Origin: Microbacterium sp. A20
GTDB lineage: Bacteria; Actinomycetota; Actinomycetes; Actinomycetales; Microbacteriaceae
Direction: 5' to 3'
Length of the DNA stretch: 45,396 bases
NCBI RefSeq assembly: GCF_004794515.1
Contig: NZ_SSDF01000032.1
Coordinates: forward strand, 1 to 45,396
Part shown: positions 1-7,246 of the stretch, one piece after another
Layout of the letters: each line of letters begins with the position of its first letter
How positions within the stretch are numbered: position 1 is the stretch's first letter
Made by a program: the position numbers and the translations under genes
The notes under the pieces: model-generated
Seen by the model: the letters and a program-made list of their open reading frames with translations, nothing else
Database searches by the model: none
Told to the model about the DNA's origin: nothing

Positions 1-4
1 AGGA

Positions 5-36
5 AGGGAGGGAGGGAGGGAGGGAGGGAGGGAGGG
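5..36. repeat. AGGG tetranucleotide microsatellite
   Basis: Eight perfect AGGG units run from 5 to 36. Degenerate G-rich sequence continues to about position 105. Such a simple repeat is unusual in a bacterial chromosome. The plus strand has many GGG runs and could form G-quadruplexes just upstream of the yqaJ-like gene. The region 1-99 has no other feature I can see; the window edge prevents judging what lies further upstream. Confidence 0.9.
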
Positions 37-99
37 AAGGAAGAGGCGGGAGGGACGGAGAGGGCGGCGTGTGGGGAAGGGAGGGTCGGCGGGCGGGGT

Positions 100-105
100 T
101 AGGGT
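100..105 (+). promoter_or_regulatory. -10 element of leaderless yqaJ-like gene
   Basis: TAGGGT ends six bases before the GTG at 112, so transcription would begin at or next to the start codon. The same TANNNT-N6/7-start layout recurs at several genes in this window. I see no clear -35 box in the G-rich sequence upstream. Confidence 0.45.
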
Positions 106-111
106 CGTAAG

Positions 112-795
112 GTGACCCCGGAACTCGCTGCACGCATCGTCGCGGACTCTCGCGACCGCGTGGCGTGGATGCGGGCACGATCCCGCGGCATCACCGCCAC
201 CGACGTCGCCGGGCTCACCTCCGAGAAGTCGATCGCCCGCGCCGCGGACTCCAAGCTCGGCGGAGGCCCCCGCTTCGGCGGCAACGCCTACACCGACCAC
301 GGCCGGCGACGGGAACCCGAGATCGCCGCATGGGTGGCAGCGACCCACGGCATCCTCCCCTCGTCCGCCCTGTTCCGCGCCGAGATCGAGCACCGTCACC
401 TCGCCACACCCGACGGCATCGCGGTCGACGCCGACGGGCGTGTGAAGCTCGCCGAGATCAAGACGACGAACAAGGCGTTCCGCGGCATCCCCCGCACCTA
501 CCTCCGCCAGATCTGGTGGCAGCAGCACGTCCTCGGTGCCGAGCGGACGCTGTTCGTCTGGGAGGAGCACGTCGACTTCGCCCCGATCCACGACGAGCCG
601 CGCTGCGTGTGGATCGACCGCGACGACCGCGAGATCGCCAAGCTGGTCGGCCTCGCCACCAACCTGATCGACGAGCTCTACCGACGCACCACCGGTCGGC
701 AGGTTCCGAGCAGGACCCCGGACGACGCCGCGGCCAGCCGCCGCGAGCAGCTCCGCGAACGCGACGCGTTCCGCGCGCTGGCACTCGCCGACTGA
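112..795 (+). CDS. YqaJ-family (PD-(D/E)XK) nuclease-like protein
   Basis: A 227-residue protein of the YqaJ viral-recombinase/lambda-exonuclease fold. The N-terminal part has the R-x-R-G-I-T-A-T-D segment typical of these proteins, followed by G-R-R-R-E-P and then P-D-G-I and the catalytic E-I-K (in LAEIKTT, near residue 120). The family consists of 5'-3' DNA exonucleases, often phage-derived, but chromosomal single copies are common in actinobacteria. No recombinase (RecT/Bet) or other phage gene is nearby, so the role here is not clear. The GTG start at 112 is preferred because TAGGGT sits six bases upstream. It stands alone, convergent with the operon ending at 811. Confidence 0.8.
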   Translation: MTPELAARIVADSRDRVAWMRARSRGITATDVAGLTSEKSIARAADSKLGGGPRFGGNAYTDHGRRREPEIAAWVAATHGILPSSALFRAEIEHRHLATPDGIAVDADGRVKLAEIKTTNKAFRGIPRTYLRQIWWQQHVLGAERTLFVWEEHVDFAPIHDEPRCVWIDRDDREIAKLVGLATNLIDELYRRTTGRQVPSRTPDDAAASRREQLRERDAFRALALAD

Positions 796-810
796 GCCGT
801 CGGCTTCCGC

Positions 811-1353
811 CTAATAGCTGCGCGCTGTGGCCATCGCGCACTGCGGGTTCGCGCCGAGGAGCCCCATGCTCGCGTTCGCGACGAGCCAGTCCGACCGCCA
901 CCCGCCCGGCCCGATGAAGCGGATGCCGAAGGTCTTCGTCGCCCCGAGAAGCCCCGTGAGCAGCCCGCCGTCGATGACCGTGACGTAGGCGGCTGCGTTC
1001 CCCGACGTCTGGACGTTTCCGAGAAGGTTGCTCAGGATCGGCTCGAGGAGTCCCTGATTGGCGATCTGCCCGAACTCCGCCTTCGTGAGGTCGTATCCCG
1101 TCGCGGCGGCGGGCGCCCGCCACGAGATTGTCACCCGGGGGTTGGCGCCCAGCAGCCCGCTGCTGGCCACACACCCCGGGGAACCCGAGGCGATGGGTTC
1201 GGGGATGTTGATCGAGGTTCCCGTCGCGGTCGCCCGCTCGGCGTCGGTCCACGCCGCCTCGGTCGAGGGGACGGTCGGGACGAGACCGACGGCGACCAGC
1301 AGCGAGATCCCGAGCACGGCGCCCGCCGAACGCAGGCCTTTCGCCGGGCTCAT
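811..1353 (-). CDS. Secreted SipW-type signal-peptide protein with Fn3-like strand pattern
   Basis: 180 residues. An N-terminal hydrophobic stretch ends in TEAAWTDAE, the same AAW(T/N)D context as the other two secreted proteins of this operon, so it is probably processed by the SipW-like peptidase encoded at 1991-2614. The mature part contains RVTISWRAPAAATGY, which resembles a fibronectin-III B-C strand region, and the repeated segment GLLGANP (twice, near residues 68 and 162). Two cysteines, one near each end of the mature chain, could form a disulfide. It overlaps the upstream gene by the four bases ATGA, so it is translationally coupled. It is the last gene of the operon. Exact function is unknown. 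Confidence 0.7.
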   Translation of the reverse strand: MSPAKGLRSAGAVLGISLLVAVGLVPTVPSTEAAWTDAERATATGTSINIPEPIASGSPGCVASSGLLGANPRVTISWRAPAAATGYDLTKAEFGQIANQGLLEPILSNLLGNVQTSGNAAAYVTVIDGGLLTGLLGATKTFGIRFIGPGGWRSDWLVANASMGLLGANPQCAMATARSY

Positions 1354-1994
1354 CGGTCACCGCCCGGTTCACGCGAAACGACGCCGATCGCGACGACGCG
1401 ACGACGAGCGACGAGCAGAACGCCGACGACGACCAGCGCAGCCCCTCCAGCGAGCGCCCAGGGCGGCAGCGGCGATGGTCCGGTCGCAGCCAGTCCCCCA
1501 CCGGGGCCCACTGTCACGTCTTCTCCGACACCCCTGGCATGGAGCCGGACGTTCGTCGAACCCGTGCCCGCGCCCTCACCGAGCCCAATGGAGAGCCGCA
1601 CATGCGCGACATCGGTGTCGGCGACCTCACCGAGCTGCACCTCCGCGCCGTCGCGCGGGATCGGCCATGCCGAGCGCTCCACCATGGCGCCACCCGGGCA
1701 CCCGTTCTCCTGCCATTCGCGCAGACAGATCGACACGTCGAGGACGAGCGGCGCGTCACCCGTGGCACTCAGAGCGATCGTGACGATCCCCGGATCGGGC
1801 GCCTCTGCGCTGACCGCGACGTCCCATCGCACCTGCTGCCCGGGGAGCAGGGATCCGGCGGCTTCCCAGTCCGCGACCGAGACCAGTCGCAAGATGCGCC
1901 CCTGGATGACCTCCGTGGTGGGTGCCGCCCAGGCCGGAGCGGCCGAGCCGAGCAGCAAGGCGAGCACGGCGACTCCAGCGCTCAGGCGTCTCAT
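1350..1994 (-). CDS. Secreted surface protein with C-terminal LAATG and TM anchor
   Basis: 214 residues: a Sec signal peptide (MRRLSAGVAVLALLLG, cleavage near AWA-AP), a beta-rich ectodomain of about 140 residues with two cysteines (CLREWQENGC), then GGGLAATGPSPLP, a hydrophobic helix and an arginine cluster (ARRR). LAATG followed by TM and basic tail resembles the LAxTG signal recognised by class E sortases in high-GC Gram-positives, though the protein may simply stay membrane-anchored. No sortase is encoded in the window. The start overlaps the signal peptidase stop (ATGA), and its own stop overlaps the next start in the same way. Likely an accessory or anchoring protein for the secreted subunits of the operon. 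Confidence 0.65.
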   Translation of the reverse strand: MRRLSAGVAVLALLLGSAAPAWAAPTTEVIQGRILRLVSVADWEAAGSLLPGQQVRWDVAVSAEAPDPGIVTIALSATGDAPLVLDVSICLREWQENGCPGGAMVERSAWPIPRDGAEVQLGEVADTDVAHVRLSIGLGEGAGTGSTNVRLHARGVGEDVTVGPGGGLAATGPSPLPPWALAGGAALVVVGVLLVARRRVVAIGVVSREPGGDR

Positions 1995-2614
1995 GAGCGT
2001 CGATCCCTGCGCCGCGTTCCCGCCGCGACCAGCGCCTCCGGAGCCGCGGGCTCTTCGTCAGCCGCTGGCTCTACGACGCCCCCGGAGGATCCCTCCAGCG
2101 TCGCGCGTTCCCTCCGCGGCCAGAACGCCCAGACCACCAGCAGGGATGCGCCGAGCGTGACCCCGCCGAGCACCCACGGGCTGCCGAACCAGACGATCAC
2201 ATTCGCGAGAGCGGGCACCGAGCCGCGGACGATACGGACATCGGAAACCGTGTACGGCGCCGGATCCTCGACGTCGTTCGCATCGCCCTTCATGGTGATG
2301 GTCCGGATGTCGCCCGCATCCGCCGGCTCGATGCCGGTGACGCGGTGCGTGATCGGCAGGGCCGCATCCCGATCCACCGTCACGACATCACCGACCGCGA
2401 TGTCGGAGGCGGGGATCTTCTGCACGAGGGCGACGGACCCCGCCGGGATGCTCGGAGTCATCGATCCGGTCTTGAACATGATGAGCGAATAGCCGCCGGT
2501 GAAGGCCATGATCACGAGCACGATGCAGATCACACCGCCGATGGCCGCCAGGGTGAGCAGCACCTCGCGCACTCCGCGTCCCACTGCGCGGGCGCCGCGT
2601 GCGATGGTGGCCAT
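1991..2614 (-). CDS. sipW: Signal peptidase I, SipW type
   Basis: 207 residues. A TM segment (about residues 18-42) precedes the catalytic serine motif FKTGSMTPSIPAGS, where Ser in G-S-M is the nucleophile. Next come a D-V-V-T-V-D strand, the P-I-T-H-R-V motif and M-K-G-D-A-N-D. The usual bacterial catalytic Lys is replaced by His in T-H-R, as is typical of the archaeal/ER-like SipW subclass. A second TM near residues 155-178 precedes an acidic/arginine tail. The frame stays open upstream to 3328, but ATG 2614 gives a normal-length SipW. SipW enzymes process TasA/camelysin-type precursors, and three such substrates lie in this operon. Confidence 0.88.
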   Translation of the reverse strand: MATIARGARAVGRGVREVLLTLAAIGGVICIVLVIMAFTGGYSLIMFKTGSMTPSIPAGSVALVQKIPASDIAVGDVVTVDRDAALPITHRVTGIEPADAGDIRTITMKGDANDVEDPAPYTVSDVRIVRGSVPALANVIVWFGSPWVLGGVTLGASLLVVWAFWPRRERATLEGSSGGVVEPAADEEPAAPEALVAAGTRRRDRRS

Positions 2615-2622
2615 GTCGTCGC

Positions 2623-3288
2623 TCAGCTCGTGCTTCCGGTGAAGGTCCAGGTCGGTTTGACGGTGCCACCCTGCGCCGTTCCGGTCGCGTCCGCCGGCAG
2701 CTCGAGCACGATGCAGTACGTGATCGTGTTGAGCGGGGTCACGGTCAGGGGCTGCGCGGGAAGCGCGGGAACAGCGGTCAGCGCGGCCGTCGCGGTGGCA
2801 CCCGTCGTGCAGTTGGCGGGTGCCGCGACCACGGCGATGTTGACCCTGATCGCATTCTGCAGCGCGAGGTCGGCCCCGGTCGGCGTCGTGCCCGCATTGT
2901 TCGTCACGGCGACGCCGGTGAGGTTGACGGTACCGCCCAGGGTGCCCGACGCCTGCACCTGCACGTACGCCGCCTTCTTCACCCCCGGGTAGAGGCCCGA
3001 TGCGTCCAGGGGCACCGTGAGCACGGTCTCGGTGGGTCCGTGCGAGACGAACGCTCCCTGGTCCGACCGCGATGCGATCGAGAAGCTCCCCGCGCTGACC
3101 GTGGTCGTCGCGAGTTCCTGGTCGGTCCACGCCGCGATCGTCATCGTCGCGCCGACACCGAGCACCAGCCCGCCGGCGAGCAGCGCCCGCACGCGTCGAA
3201 AGGTGCGCGAGGGCTTCGAACGGACGGATGCACGCAACGAGCGACGGGTGGGCGCTACGGCTGCACCGAGGTCGCGTTCCACTGCCAT
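2623..3288 (-). CDS. SipW-dependent secreted protein (TasA/camelysin-like), paralogue 2
   Basis: 221 residues from ATG 3288. A basic N-region of about 35 residues leads to the hydrophobic core ALLAGGLVLGVGATMTIAAW and then TDQELATTTVSAGSF. The hydrophobic core and the following A-G-S-F are shared with the product of the gene just upstream, so the two are paralogues. The mature domain is Ala/Thr/Val-rich and beta-like, with cysteines near PANC and TYC. The start is uncertain: ATG 3288 overlaps the upstream gene by 34 bases, and GTG at 3282 or a TTG further in are alternatives. Probably an extracellular fibre or matrix subunit by analogy with TasA, released by the SipW enzyme encoded directly downstream. 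Confidence 0.75.
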   Translation of the reverse strand: MAVERDLGAAVAPTRRSLRASVRSKPSRTFRRVRALLAGGLVLGVGATMTIAAWTDQELATTTVSAGSFSIASRSDQGAFVSHGPTETVLTVPLDASGLYPGVKKAAYVQVQASGTLGGTVNLTGVAVTNNAGTTPTGADLALQNAIRVNIAVVAAPANCTTGATATAALTAVPALPAQPLTVTPLNTITYCIVLELPADATGTAQGGTVKPTWTFTGSTS

Positions 3289-3812
3289 GTGACGGTTCCC
3301 GTGTCGCCCTGTTCGATCCCGCCCGCACCGGAGGCGGCGGTGACCTGGATGCACAGGTTGACGTCCGTTCCGGGAGTCATCGTCGCGGGCACTGCGGTTC
3401 CCGCGGCGAACGCGGTCGCATCGCATCCGAAGGTCGCCCCCGTGGACACGATGCCGTAGGTCAGCTTGCCGGCAGTGGCGAAGTCGCCCGCCCCCACCGG
3501 GGCCACCGAGTCGAGCGTCGCGTCGTAGGTGCCGCCGAGCCGCAGGGCGTAGGGCGCGTAGACCACATCCCCCGGGCTGAGGTTCGTCGGGTCGAGCTCG
3601 AAGGTCAGCGCAGCTGCCGCATCGTCGGTGGCATGGTCACTGAACGTCGTCCCATCCGTCGACCCCGTGAACGTGAAGGAGCCGGCGGTGAAGGTCCCGT
3701 TCGCGAACTCGGAATCGTTCCAGGCGGCGAGCGTGACCGCCGCCCCCACCCCGAGGACGAGTCCACCCGCCAGAAAGGCGAGAACCTTGCGCTTCGTGTC
3801 TTTGGTAGCCAT
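3255..3812 (-). CDS. SipW-dependent secreted protein (TasA/camelysin-like), paralogue 1
   Basis: 185 residues, first gene of the operon. A short basic start (MATKDTKRK) leads to the hydrophobic stretch VLAFLAGGLVLGVGAAVTLA and then AWNDSEFANGTFTAGSF, a textbook SipW-dependent signal peptide. The mature part (about 150 residues) includes LDPTNLSPGDVVYAPY, a pattern seen in TasA/CalY-type proteins, and ends in a Trp-containing strand (VTWQWN). Translation starts at ATG 3812 behind a GAGGGGG ribosome site. The close relation to the next gene suggests a tandem duplication, as between TasA and its minor subunits. Role in matrix or surface fibres is inferred from the family, not shown. Confidence 0.8.
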   Translation of the reverse strand: MATKDTKRKVLAFLAGGLVLGVGAAVTLAAWNDSEFANGTFTAGSFTFTGSTDGTTFSDHATDDAAAALTFELDPTNLSPGDVVYAPYALRLGGTYDATLDSVAPVGAGDFATAGKLTYGIVSTGATFGCDATAFAAGTAVPATMTPGTDVNLCIQVTAASGAGGIEQGDTGTVTWQWNATSVQP

Positions 3813-3987
3813 CGGAGTCCCCCTCAGGAATCAGGCGTTCCGCGTGAATGCTTGGGAACGGCCTCCTCGCGGTGGCCCCGGCATCCCCGCCGTGCCCTCA
3901 TCCTCACTGACGCCTTCCCACAGAACAAGGCGGTTTCGCGCACGTTGCCCGCACATCGCGCGCACTTCGAGACGCCACCCCGCGATG

Positions 3988-4031
3988 GTTGACGTAGATC
4001 AACGATTGTCATATAGTTGACCCAGTTCAAC
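3988..4031 (+). promoter_or_regulatory. Exporter promoter with two GTTGA-N6-TCAAC operators
   Basis: A good promoter is visible: -35 TTGACG (3989-3994), a 17-base spacer, and -10 TATAGT (4012-4017). Two identical dyads GTTGA-N6-TCAAC lie at 3988-4003 and 4016-4031, with centres 28 bases apart. The first covers the -35 box; the second begins on the -10 box and covers the expected start point. This is what a repressor site should look like; the MarR gene cotranscribed with the exporter is the obvious candidate. The rest of 3813-4090 holds the ribosome site of the minus-strand operon but no other clear signal. Confidence 0.8.
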
Positions 4032-4090
4032 CATCTCGTGCGCGCCACAGCTGTCGCAGCATCCTCCCTTCCGACCGCGAAAGGTCTCGC

Positions 4091-5818
4091 ATGACCACGG
4101 ACTCCCCCGTCAAGATGACGCATCGCCAGGTGCTGGAAGCCCTCACCGGTCTCCTGCTCGGCATGTTCGTCTCGATGATCGCCACCACGGTGGTCTCCAC
4201 ATCGATGCCGGTCATCGTGCACGATCTCGGCGGCGACCAGGCCGCGTACACCTGGGTCATCACCGCGACCCTCCTCACCACCGCGATCTCCACCCCGATC
4301 TGGGGCAAGCTCGCCGACCTCTTCAACCGCAAGCTGCTGATCCAGATCGCGATCGTGATCTTCGTCGGTGCGACCGCCGCCGCCGGCTTCGCGCAGGACA
4401 CGAACACCCTCATCGCCTTCCGAGCGATCCAGGGCATCGGCGGTGGCGGACTCGCCGCCCTCAGCCAGGTCATCATGGCCGACATCATCAGCCCGCGCGA
4501 GCGCGGCCGGTACATGGGGCTGTTCGGCGCCGTGATGGCCGTCGCCACCGTGGGCGGTCCGCTGCTCGGTGGCTGGATCACCGACGTCGCGAACTGGCGC
4601 TGGAACTTCTTCGTCGCGCTCCCCTTCGCCGTCGCCGCGCTGATCATCCTGCAGAAGACGCTGCACATCAGCACCGAGCGCACCCGCAAGGTCTCGATCG
4701 ACTACGTCGGCATCGTGCTGCTCTCGGCCGCGGTCTCGTTGATCCTCATCTGGATCACGAACGCCGGCTCGACGTTCGACTGGTGGAGCACCGAGACCGT
4801 GCTGATGGTCGGCGGCGCGATCGTCTCGGCCATCGCCTTCATCATCGTCGAGCTCAAGGTGCGCGAGCCGCTCATCCCGCTCACGCTCTTCCGCGGTCGC
4901 ACCTTCACGCTGTCGGTGCTCGCGTCGATCTCCATCGGCGTCGCGATGTTCGGCACCTCGGTGTACCTCGCGCAGTACATGCAGCTCTCGCGCGGCGCCA
5001 CGCCCACCGAGGCGGGGCTCATGACGCTGCCGATGATGGCAGGGCTTCTGATCTCGTCGATGGTGATCGGCCAGCTCGTGACCCGCTTCGGCAAGTGGAA
5101 GGGCTACCTGATCCTCGGCTCCGTGCTGCTGATCGCCGGTTCCGTCATGCTGTCGACGCTGCACTACGACACGAACTTCATCCTCGTCTCGATCTACATG
5201 TTCGTGATGGGCGCCGGCGTCGGCATGACCATGCAGAACCTCGTCCTCATCGTGCAGAATGTCGCGAAGCCCAGCGAGATGGGTGTCGCCAGCTCGGGCG
5301 TCACCTTCTTCCGCAGCCTCGGCGGCACGGTCGGCGTCTCGGTCATGGGCGCCGTGCTCGCGAACAGCCTCACGGGCCTGTTCAGCGACGGGAAGGAGCG
5401 CCTGGGCACCGCGATCGCGAGGCTCGGCGACAAGGGCGCCGAGGTCGCAGCTCAGCTCTCCAGCGGAACGCTGCCCGAGGTCCGGCTGCTTCCGGAGCCG
5501 GTGCGCTCGATCGTCGAGGACTTCTACGCGCAGGCCATCTCGCACGCCTTCCTGATCGGCATCCCGCTCGCCGTGATCAGCCTCATCGCGATCCTGTTCC
5601 TGCCGAACCGACCGCTCACCACGATGACGACGACCGAGCGCGCACAGGCGGATGCAGCGAAGTCGGATGCAGCCGCGGACGGCAGCGGCACTCCGGTCGA
5701 CGACGCGGCAGACGTCGCGATCGCCGATGCCGCAGCGCTCTCCGGTGCACCGACGACGGGCACCGTCGGCGTGGTCGGTCGCGCCCACGACGATGCGGCC
5801 TCCGATGCCGGACGCTGA
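4091..5818 (+). CDS. MFS drug exporter, DHA2 (EmrB/QacA) family
   Basis: 575 residues with about 14 predicted membrane segments, so a 14-TM DHA2 proton-driven multidrug exporter. Motif A appears as GKLADLFNRK (near residue 75) and the antiporter motif C region as TVGGPLLGGW (near 155). The last 55 residues or so are a hydrophilic Ala/Asp-rich tail. ATG 4091 follows GAAAGG at six bases. The downstream marR gene overlaps its 3' end, which indicates one transcript. Expected to be induced by its own substrates through release of the MarR repressor. The substrate cannot be told from sequence. Confidence 0.9.
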   Translation: MTTDSPVKMTHRQVLEALTGLLLGMFVSMIATTVVSTSMPVIVHDLGGDQAAYTWVITATLLTTAISTPIWGKLADLFNRKLLIQIAIVIFVGATAAAGFAQDTNTLIAFRAIQGIGGGGLAALSQVIMADIISPRERGRYMGLFGAVMAVATVGGPLLGGWITDVANWRWNFFVALPFAVAALIILQKTLHISTERTRKVSIDYVGIVLLSAAVSLILIWITNAGSTFDWWSTETVLMVGGAIVSAIAFIIVELKVREPLIPLTLFRGRTFTLSVLASISIGVAMFGTSVYLAQYMQLSRGATPTEAGLMTLPMMAGLLISSMVIGQLVTRFGKWKGYLILGSVLLIAGSVMLSTLHYDTNFILVSIYMFVMGAGVGMTMQNLVLIVQNVAKPSEMGVASSGVTFFRSLGGTVGVSVMGAVLANSLTGLFSDGKERLGTAIARLGDKGAEVAAQLSSGTLPEVRLLPEPVRSIVEDFYAQAISHAFLIGIPLAVISLIAILFLPNRPLTTMTTTERAQADAAKSDAAADGSGTPVDDAADVAIADAAALSGAPTTGTVGVVGRAHDDAASDAGR

Positions 5819-6293
5819 TCACCTCTCCGATACCCCCGAGGCGCGGGCCACTGCGGTCCGCGCCCTCGAGGCGGAGTTCGGCGAGCTGATCACGCACTTC
5901 CGCCGTGTGATCTCGGAGAACGCGAATCGCGTGAGCCCCGGTCTGCTGCCGGGCGCGTACAAGACCTTCACCACGATCGCGCGATGCGAGACGGTCACGG
6001 TGTCGGCGCTGTCCGAGCGGATGCTGCTGGACAAGGGCCAGGTCAGCCGGATGGTGCGGGAACTCGAGGAGCTCGGGCTCGTCGAGCGCTCGACCGATCC
6101 CGCGGACGGACGCTCCTTCCTGCTGCAGCTCACCCCCCTGGGCGAAGAGCGCCTCGCGGCCGCGCGGCTCCCTCAGGAGGGCAGGCTGCTGCGCACTCTC
6201 GAAGACTGGAGCCTCGCCGACATCGGTAGCCTCACCCGTCTGCTCCACGCCCTGGCTTCGGGCGCGAGCCCGGACGCGACCGCGGCCGAGTGA
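5805..6293 (+). CDS. MarR-family transcriptional regulator
   Basis: 162 residues from ATG 5805 (an in-frame ATG at 5793 is the alternative). It has a winged-helix fold: helix region TVSALSERMLLDKGQVSRMVRELEELGLV (about residues 63-92), where DKGQVSRMVREL is the recognition helix, followed by the wing DPADGRSFLLQLTPLGEE. The start overlaps the exporter stop by 14 bases, so the two are co-expressed. The palindromes over the exporter promoter are the likely binding sites, giving an autoregulated efflux operon. Its 3' end overlaps the convergent lysG gene by 62 bases. Confidence 0.88.
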   Translation: MPDADHLSDTPEARATAVRALEAEFGELITHFRRVISENANRVSPGLLPGAYKTFTTIARCETVTVSALSERMLLDKGQVSRMVRELEELGLVERSTDPADGRSFLLQLTPLGEERLAAARLPQEGRLLRTLEDWSLADIGSLTRLLHALASGASPDATAAE

Positions 6294-7176
6294 CGGGCGC
6301 CTCGGCGAGCACGCGGCGCGCTTCGAGGGCGACCTCGGCGGCGATGGTGTCGAGCAGCTCCGATCGCAGATTCCACTGCTGCCAGTAGAGCTGGACACGA
6401 AGGGTCGGGCCACCCAGCGGGACCAGCCCGGTCGACTCCTGCAGGAGCGGGACCATCCCCCACCCGAGCCCGAGCGCGACGGCGACGGCATAGTCGTGCG
6501 ATGCCGGGACGTAGTGCCGCGGCACCCCCGCCTCACTGACGGACATCGCTCGGAGCCACTCGTGCTGCAGTGTGTCCCGCCTGTCGAAGTCGACGAACGG
6601 TGCGGCCGTCAGGGCATCTGGCGTCACCCCGTCAGGGAACCACCGCGATGCGAACCCCGATTCCGCCATCGCCCGATACTCGAGCACGCCGAGGGGCGAC
6701 ACCGAGCATCCGGCGACCGGTGCGGCCTCGCTCGTGACCGCGGCCATCACGGTGCCGGATTCCAGGAGCCGCGCGGTGAAGTTCTGGTCGTCGCGGTGCA
6801 GGTCGAAGTCGATGTCGTGGCCGGCCGCGAGCCGGGACAGCGGCGCGAGGAACCACGTCGCCATCGAATCGGCGTTCACGGCGAGCGGGATGGTGATCCG
6901 CCGGCTGCCCGCCACCTCATCGATGCCCACCCCGATGAGCGCGTCATGTTCGAGCAGCGCGATCTGGCGGGCCAGACGGACGACGGCCTCTCCCGCCTCG
7001 GTCAGCCGCGCGGGCTTCGTCCGCACCACCAGGATCCGACCGAGTTGCTGCTCCAATGTCTTCAGGCGCTGGCTCACCGCCGACGGAGTGATCTGCATTC
7101 GCCTCGACGCGGCATCCAGCGTGCCCTCGTCGACGATCGCGGCGAGCGTGGCGGCCAGTTCGGGATCGATCCTCAC
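6232..7176 (-). CDS. lysG: LysR-family regulator of amino-acid export (ArgP/LysG type)
   Basis: 314 residues from GTG 7176, which gives VRIDPELAATLAAIVDEG, the usual N-terminus of ArgP/LysG proteins. The 15 extra in-frame residues upstream are not family-like. The HTH is SRRMQITPSAVSQRLKTLEQQLG, followed by LVVRTKPARLTEAG, an ArgP hallmark. The C-terminal two-thirds is the effector-binding domain, ending in a basic proline tail (RPRSRPGSRPKPGRG). LysG activates the divergent lysine/arginine exporter LysE when basic amino acids accumulate, and lysE is indeed divergent at 7247. The tail runs 62 bases into the convergent marR gene. Confidence 0.88.
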   Translation of the reverse strand: MRIDPELAATLAAIVDEGTLDAASRRMQITPSAVSQRLKTLEQQLGRILVVRTKPARLTEAGEAVVRLARQIALLEHDALIGVGIDEVAGSRRITIPLAVNADSMATWFLAPLSRLAAGHDIDFDLHRDDQNFTARLLESGTVMAAVTSEAAPVAGCSVSPLGVLEYRAMAESGFASRWFPDGVTPDALTAAPFVDFDRRDTLQHEWLRAMSVSEAGVPRHYVPASHDYAVAVALGLGWGMVPLLQESTGLVPLGGPTLRVQLYWQQWNLRSELLDTIAAEVALEARRVLAEAPVTRPRSRPGSRPKPGRGADG

Positions 7177-7192
7177 ATTAGCGATGCTAATG
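7176..7192. promoter_or_regulatory. LysG operator palindrome and lysG -10
   Basis: A perfect inverted repeat, CATTAGC-GAT-GCTAATG, lies between divergent lysG and lysE and begins on the first base of the lysG GTG. It has the T-N11-A dyad expected for a LysR-type site. On the minus strand TAGCAT (7184-7189) lies seven bases before the GTG, so lysG is probably leaderless and bound LysG would cover its own promoter. Confidence 0.7.
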
Positions 7193-7234
7193 GCCCGGAA
7201 GGAATCTTCGCTTCTCTTCATGCTGGCGGATTCC

Positions 7235-7240
7235 TAGGCT
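7235..7240 (+). promoter_or_regulatory. -10 element of leaderless lysE
   Basis: TAGGCT ends six bases before ATG 7247, the layout of a leaderless promoter. No good -35 box is visible, as expected if LysG must activate it from the palindrome about 50 bases upstream. Confidence 0.5.
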
Positions 7241-7246
7241 GGAGCC

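Noticed and set aside
1..100. CRISPR or origin-like repeat at the window start
   Set aside because: The units are four bases with no spacers, and no DnaA boxes or Cas genes are present; it is a microsatellite.
112..795. YqaJ-like gene as part of a prophage
   Set aside because: No integrase, terminase, RecT or other phage genes nearby; the neighbours are ordinary chromosomal operons.
5650..5670. Frequent GGATGC words (for example 5650-5655 and 5665-5670) as a Chi- or methylation-like signal
   Set aside because: The word appears often in both orientations, but it also equals common Ala-Asp-Ala codon runs; without counting against a codon model I cannot claim enrichment.
3824..5788. Long open frame on the minus strand opposite the exporter (654 codons)
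   Set aside because: Composition is Asp/Arg/His-rich and low-complexity, typical of antisense frames in high-GC genes; the plus strand has a clear MFS protein with promoter and ribosome site.
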